From Mucidula mucida (lineage: Eukaryota; Basidiomycota; Agaricomycetes; Agaricales; Physalacriaceae), in assembly GCA_015501055.1 (NCBI GenBank), contig JADNYV010000575.1:1-21344 (forward strand): DNA of 21,344 nucleotides, read 5' to 3'. The notes beneath the pieces were generated by a model, which made no database searches, was not told the DNA's origin, and saw only the letters and a list, made by a program, of their open reading frames with translations. Position numbers and translations under genes: made by a program. How positions within the stretch are numbered: the stretch's first letter is position 1; each line of letters opens with the position of its first letter. Shown in pieces: positions 19,847-21,344 of this stretch.

Positions 19847-19854
19847 GCCTGAAT
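19847..19854. repeat. Right target-site duplication of the hAT-type element
   Basis: GCCTGAAT, identical to 19352-19359. Confidence 0.75.
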
Positions 19855-20306
19855 CATTATGACTTACAATAATTTAATAGAATGGAGCTTTCTATCAGCC
19901 AGCAACAAAATTTTAAACCTTCTGACTCTTTCTTTCAACTTCTGATGATGCGCCTCACAGGCGCGTGCTGTTGGAATGTATCTCTAGATCCTGCAGCACT
20001 TGCTCATTTTTTTGACGTTAACCACTACTTTGCTCTATCACGTGTGGGGGATCAATAACTTGCTATTCTTGAGGTTTCAGAAACCAGAGCTTATAAGATC
20101 TTTGGGACGAGCCTATTGTTACAACCTGGCCATTATGTCTCACCCAGCCTTTGTGCAAATCTGTTCTGCTCTAACAAAAGAGTCATACACCAGTGGTATC
20201 TAAACCAACACAGAGCAATGTGATCTGTACTACTGTACCTGTTCAAATGTCAACAAGTCCATTTTGTAAGTGTGTCTCTTAATCCATGCTGTTTGCCTCT
20301 GAATAG
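19855..20306. other. Spacer before the dioxygenase pseudogene
   Basis: About 450 bases. A GTAAGT at about 20265 and TAG at 20304-20306 could be relics of an intron of the following pseudogene. The open frame 20000-20203 has no recognisable motif. Confidence 0.35.
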
Positions 20307-21190
20307 TATCAACAGCTATCTTAACCTAGCTTCAGCTACGGATGATGAGTTGTCACATCTCATCTCTTTTGTAATGCCGCACCTTTTGGTTGTGGAACGG
20401 AGACGGTTATGGACACCACATACTGTAAAGCTCATGAACTCAATGTGTTGCAGTTCGATATGACCTTTGACTTGGCGAGTACACCAATTTTGAATAAGAT
20501 CTCTCAAGATCTTGGTGACTCCAGACAAAGGCGGTTTCTTCAAACCTCATTGGGACAGTCCTTGTGCCAAAAATGTTTGGCTCCCTAGTAATTGTCTTTC
20601 CTATACCTTACGAAGGAGGAACATTGGTGCTCCGTAATGAAGACCTTGAATGGTCTCACCTGCTCGCTTCCGTCACGTCTGAAGCTCCAAGGTTGCATAT
20701 GTCGCCTTCTATAGAACACGAAGTAATGCCTGTCGTATCCGGATCGCGCGTTACCCTGATGTATAATCTCTACTTTGATGAGTTGGACAGTGTTGTAGCC
20801 CCCATCTTCACCTCACAGGGCGAGGACCACACGATCAAAGATGGTCTTCAACAGCTCTTGAATGATACTACCTTCCTGCCCAATGGCTTTACCCTATACC
20901 ATTACTAGCGCATGTCGAGAACTTGGGCTCAAAGTTGACCTAAACATTTATTACACTACCCGGATGGAAAGACCTCGCTAAGGTCAACTCCCATCTATGG
21001 TGATGATGGTGATGAATACTCGGATGACGGCGCCTTCATTGAACGGGCGTCTGGATGGTGAGAGATTACTGATGCCGACGTTCTTTGGGTCGCCGCCAGC
21101 CGGAAATACACGCGGTCAAGACAAGATTCATGTTTTAGGGTAATCAACATTCCATCGAGTTGGCGTAAGGGGTTGTGTGTCTGGATATCA
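20307..21190 (+). pseudogene. Decayed 2OG-Fe(II) dioxygenase (prolyl-4-hydroxylase-like) gene
   Basis: Pieces of a basidiomycete Fe(II)/2-oxoglutarate dioxygenase appear in family order but in shifting frames. They are NLASATDDELSHLIS, NAAPFGCGTETVMDTTY (20373 on), FDLASTPIL, GGFFKPHWDSP with the HxD iron ligands (20548-20556), MFGSLVIVFPIPYEGGTLVL, EHEVMPVVSGSRVTLMYNLYF with the distal His (20717) and the 2OG-binding Arg (20747), LLNDTTFLPNG, ELGLKVDLNIYY, DADVLWVAAS, and YGNQHSIELA near 21135-21165. Frameshifts occur near 20370, between 20500 and 20530, near 20570 and after 20908, with stops between. The linker before GGFFKPH is largely deleted. The N-terminus is not visible. In functional relatives the domain hydroxylates or oxidises a substrate with O2 and 2-oxoglutarate; this copy cannot. 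Confidence 0.7.
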
Positions 21191-21344
21191 ACTTTTCCCG
21201 GTTGAATGAGGCCGAAATGACCGACACGGAAACTGACGAGTAGTAAGTAGTCGTGGCCGTCAGCACTCGTTGGTACATCGTCCGAAAACATTGTACTCAT
21301 AGACGATGAACTTTTCATATGTGCATTATTGTATTTGTTCCTAC

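Overview
The window looks like nuclear DNA of a filamentous basidiomycete, probably an Agaricomycete. Genes are split by many introns of about 45-65 nt with GT-AG ends. A tRNA gene carries a canonical nuclear intron. The recognisable families (BBE-like FAD oxidases, small secreted proteins, a Golgi-type glutaredoxin, a 2OG-Fe(II) dioxygenase) are typical of mushroom-forming fungi. All gene models were joined by eye from exon reading frames, splice signals and comparison between paralogues.

Left block (1-8467, minus strand): three paralogous secreted FAD-linked oxidoreductases (berberine-bridge-enzyme/6-hydroxynicotine oxidase type). The first runs off the left edge. The other two (3973-5901 and 6523-8467) appear intact. 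Between the first and second, on the same strand, lies an intact gene for a 196-residue secreted protein of a family I do not recognise (2902-3593).

Middle block (9475-15795, plus strand): a membrane-anchored monothiol glutaredoxin (9475-10190), apparently spliced with a GC-AG intron just before its CPYS active site. It is followed by a tandem array of the same unrecognised secreted-protein family: a deleted remnant (10581-10955), a copy with a late frameshift (11337-12025), a copy with a one-base frameshift (12245-12939), an intact copy (13176-13890) and a copy with several lesions (15081-15795). Six copies, two intact, show birth-and-death evolution within one locus.

Right block (16040-21344): a tRNA-Met(CAT) gene or pseudogene on the minus strand marks a sharp change from GC-balanced genic DNA to AT-rich, stop-rich, transposon-derived DNA. 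This holds a Copia-like solo LTR (16691-17113), a TA-flanked MITE (17658-17891), a hAT-type MITE with a perfect 8-bp target duplication (19360-19846) and a decayed 2OG-Fe(II) dioxygenase pseudogene (20307-21190).

The oxidases and the small proteins all carry signal peptides, so most of the window encodes a secreted, fast-evolving gene set. A functional link between the two families is only suggested by position. The least described element is the small secreted protein family with its conserved 20-nt last exon.
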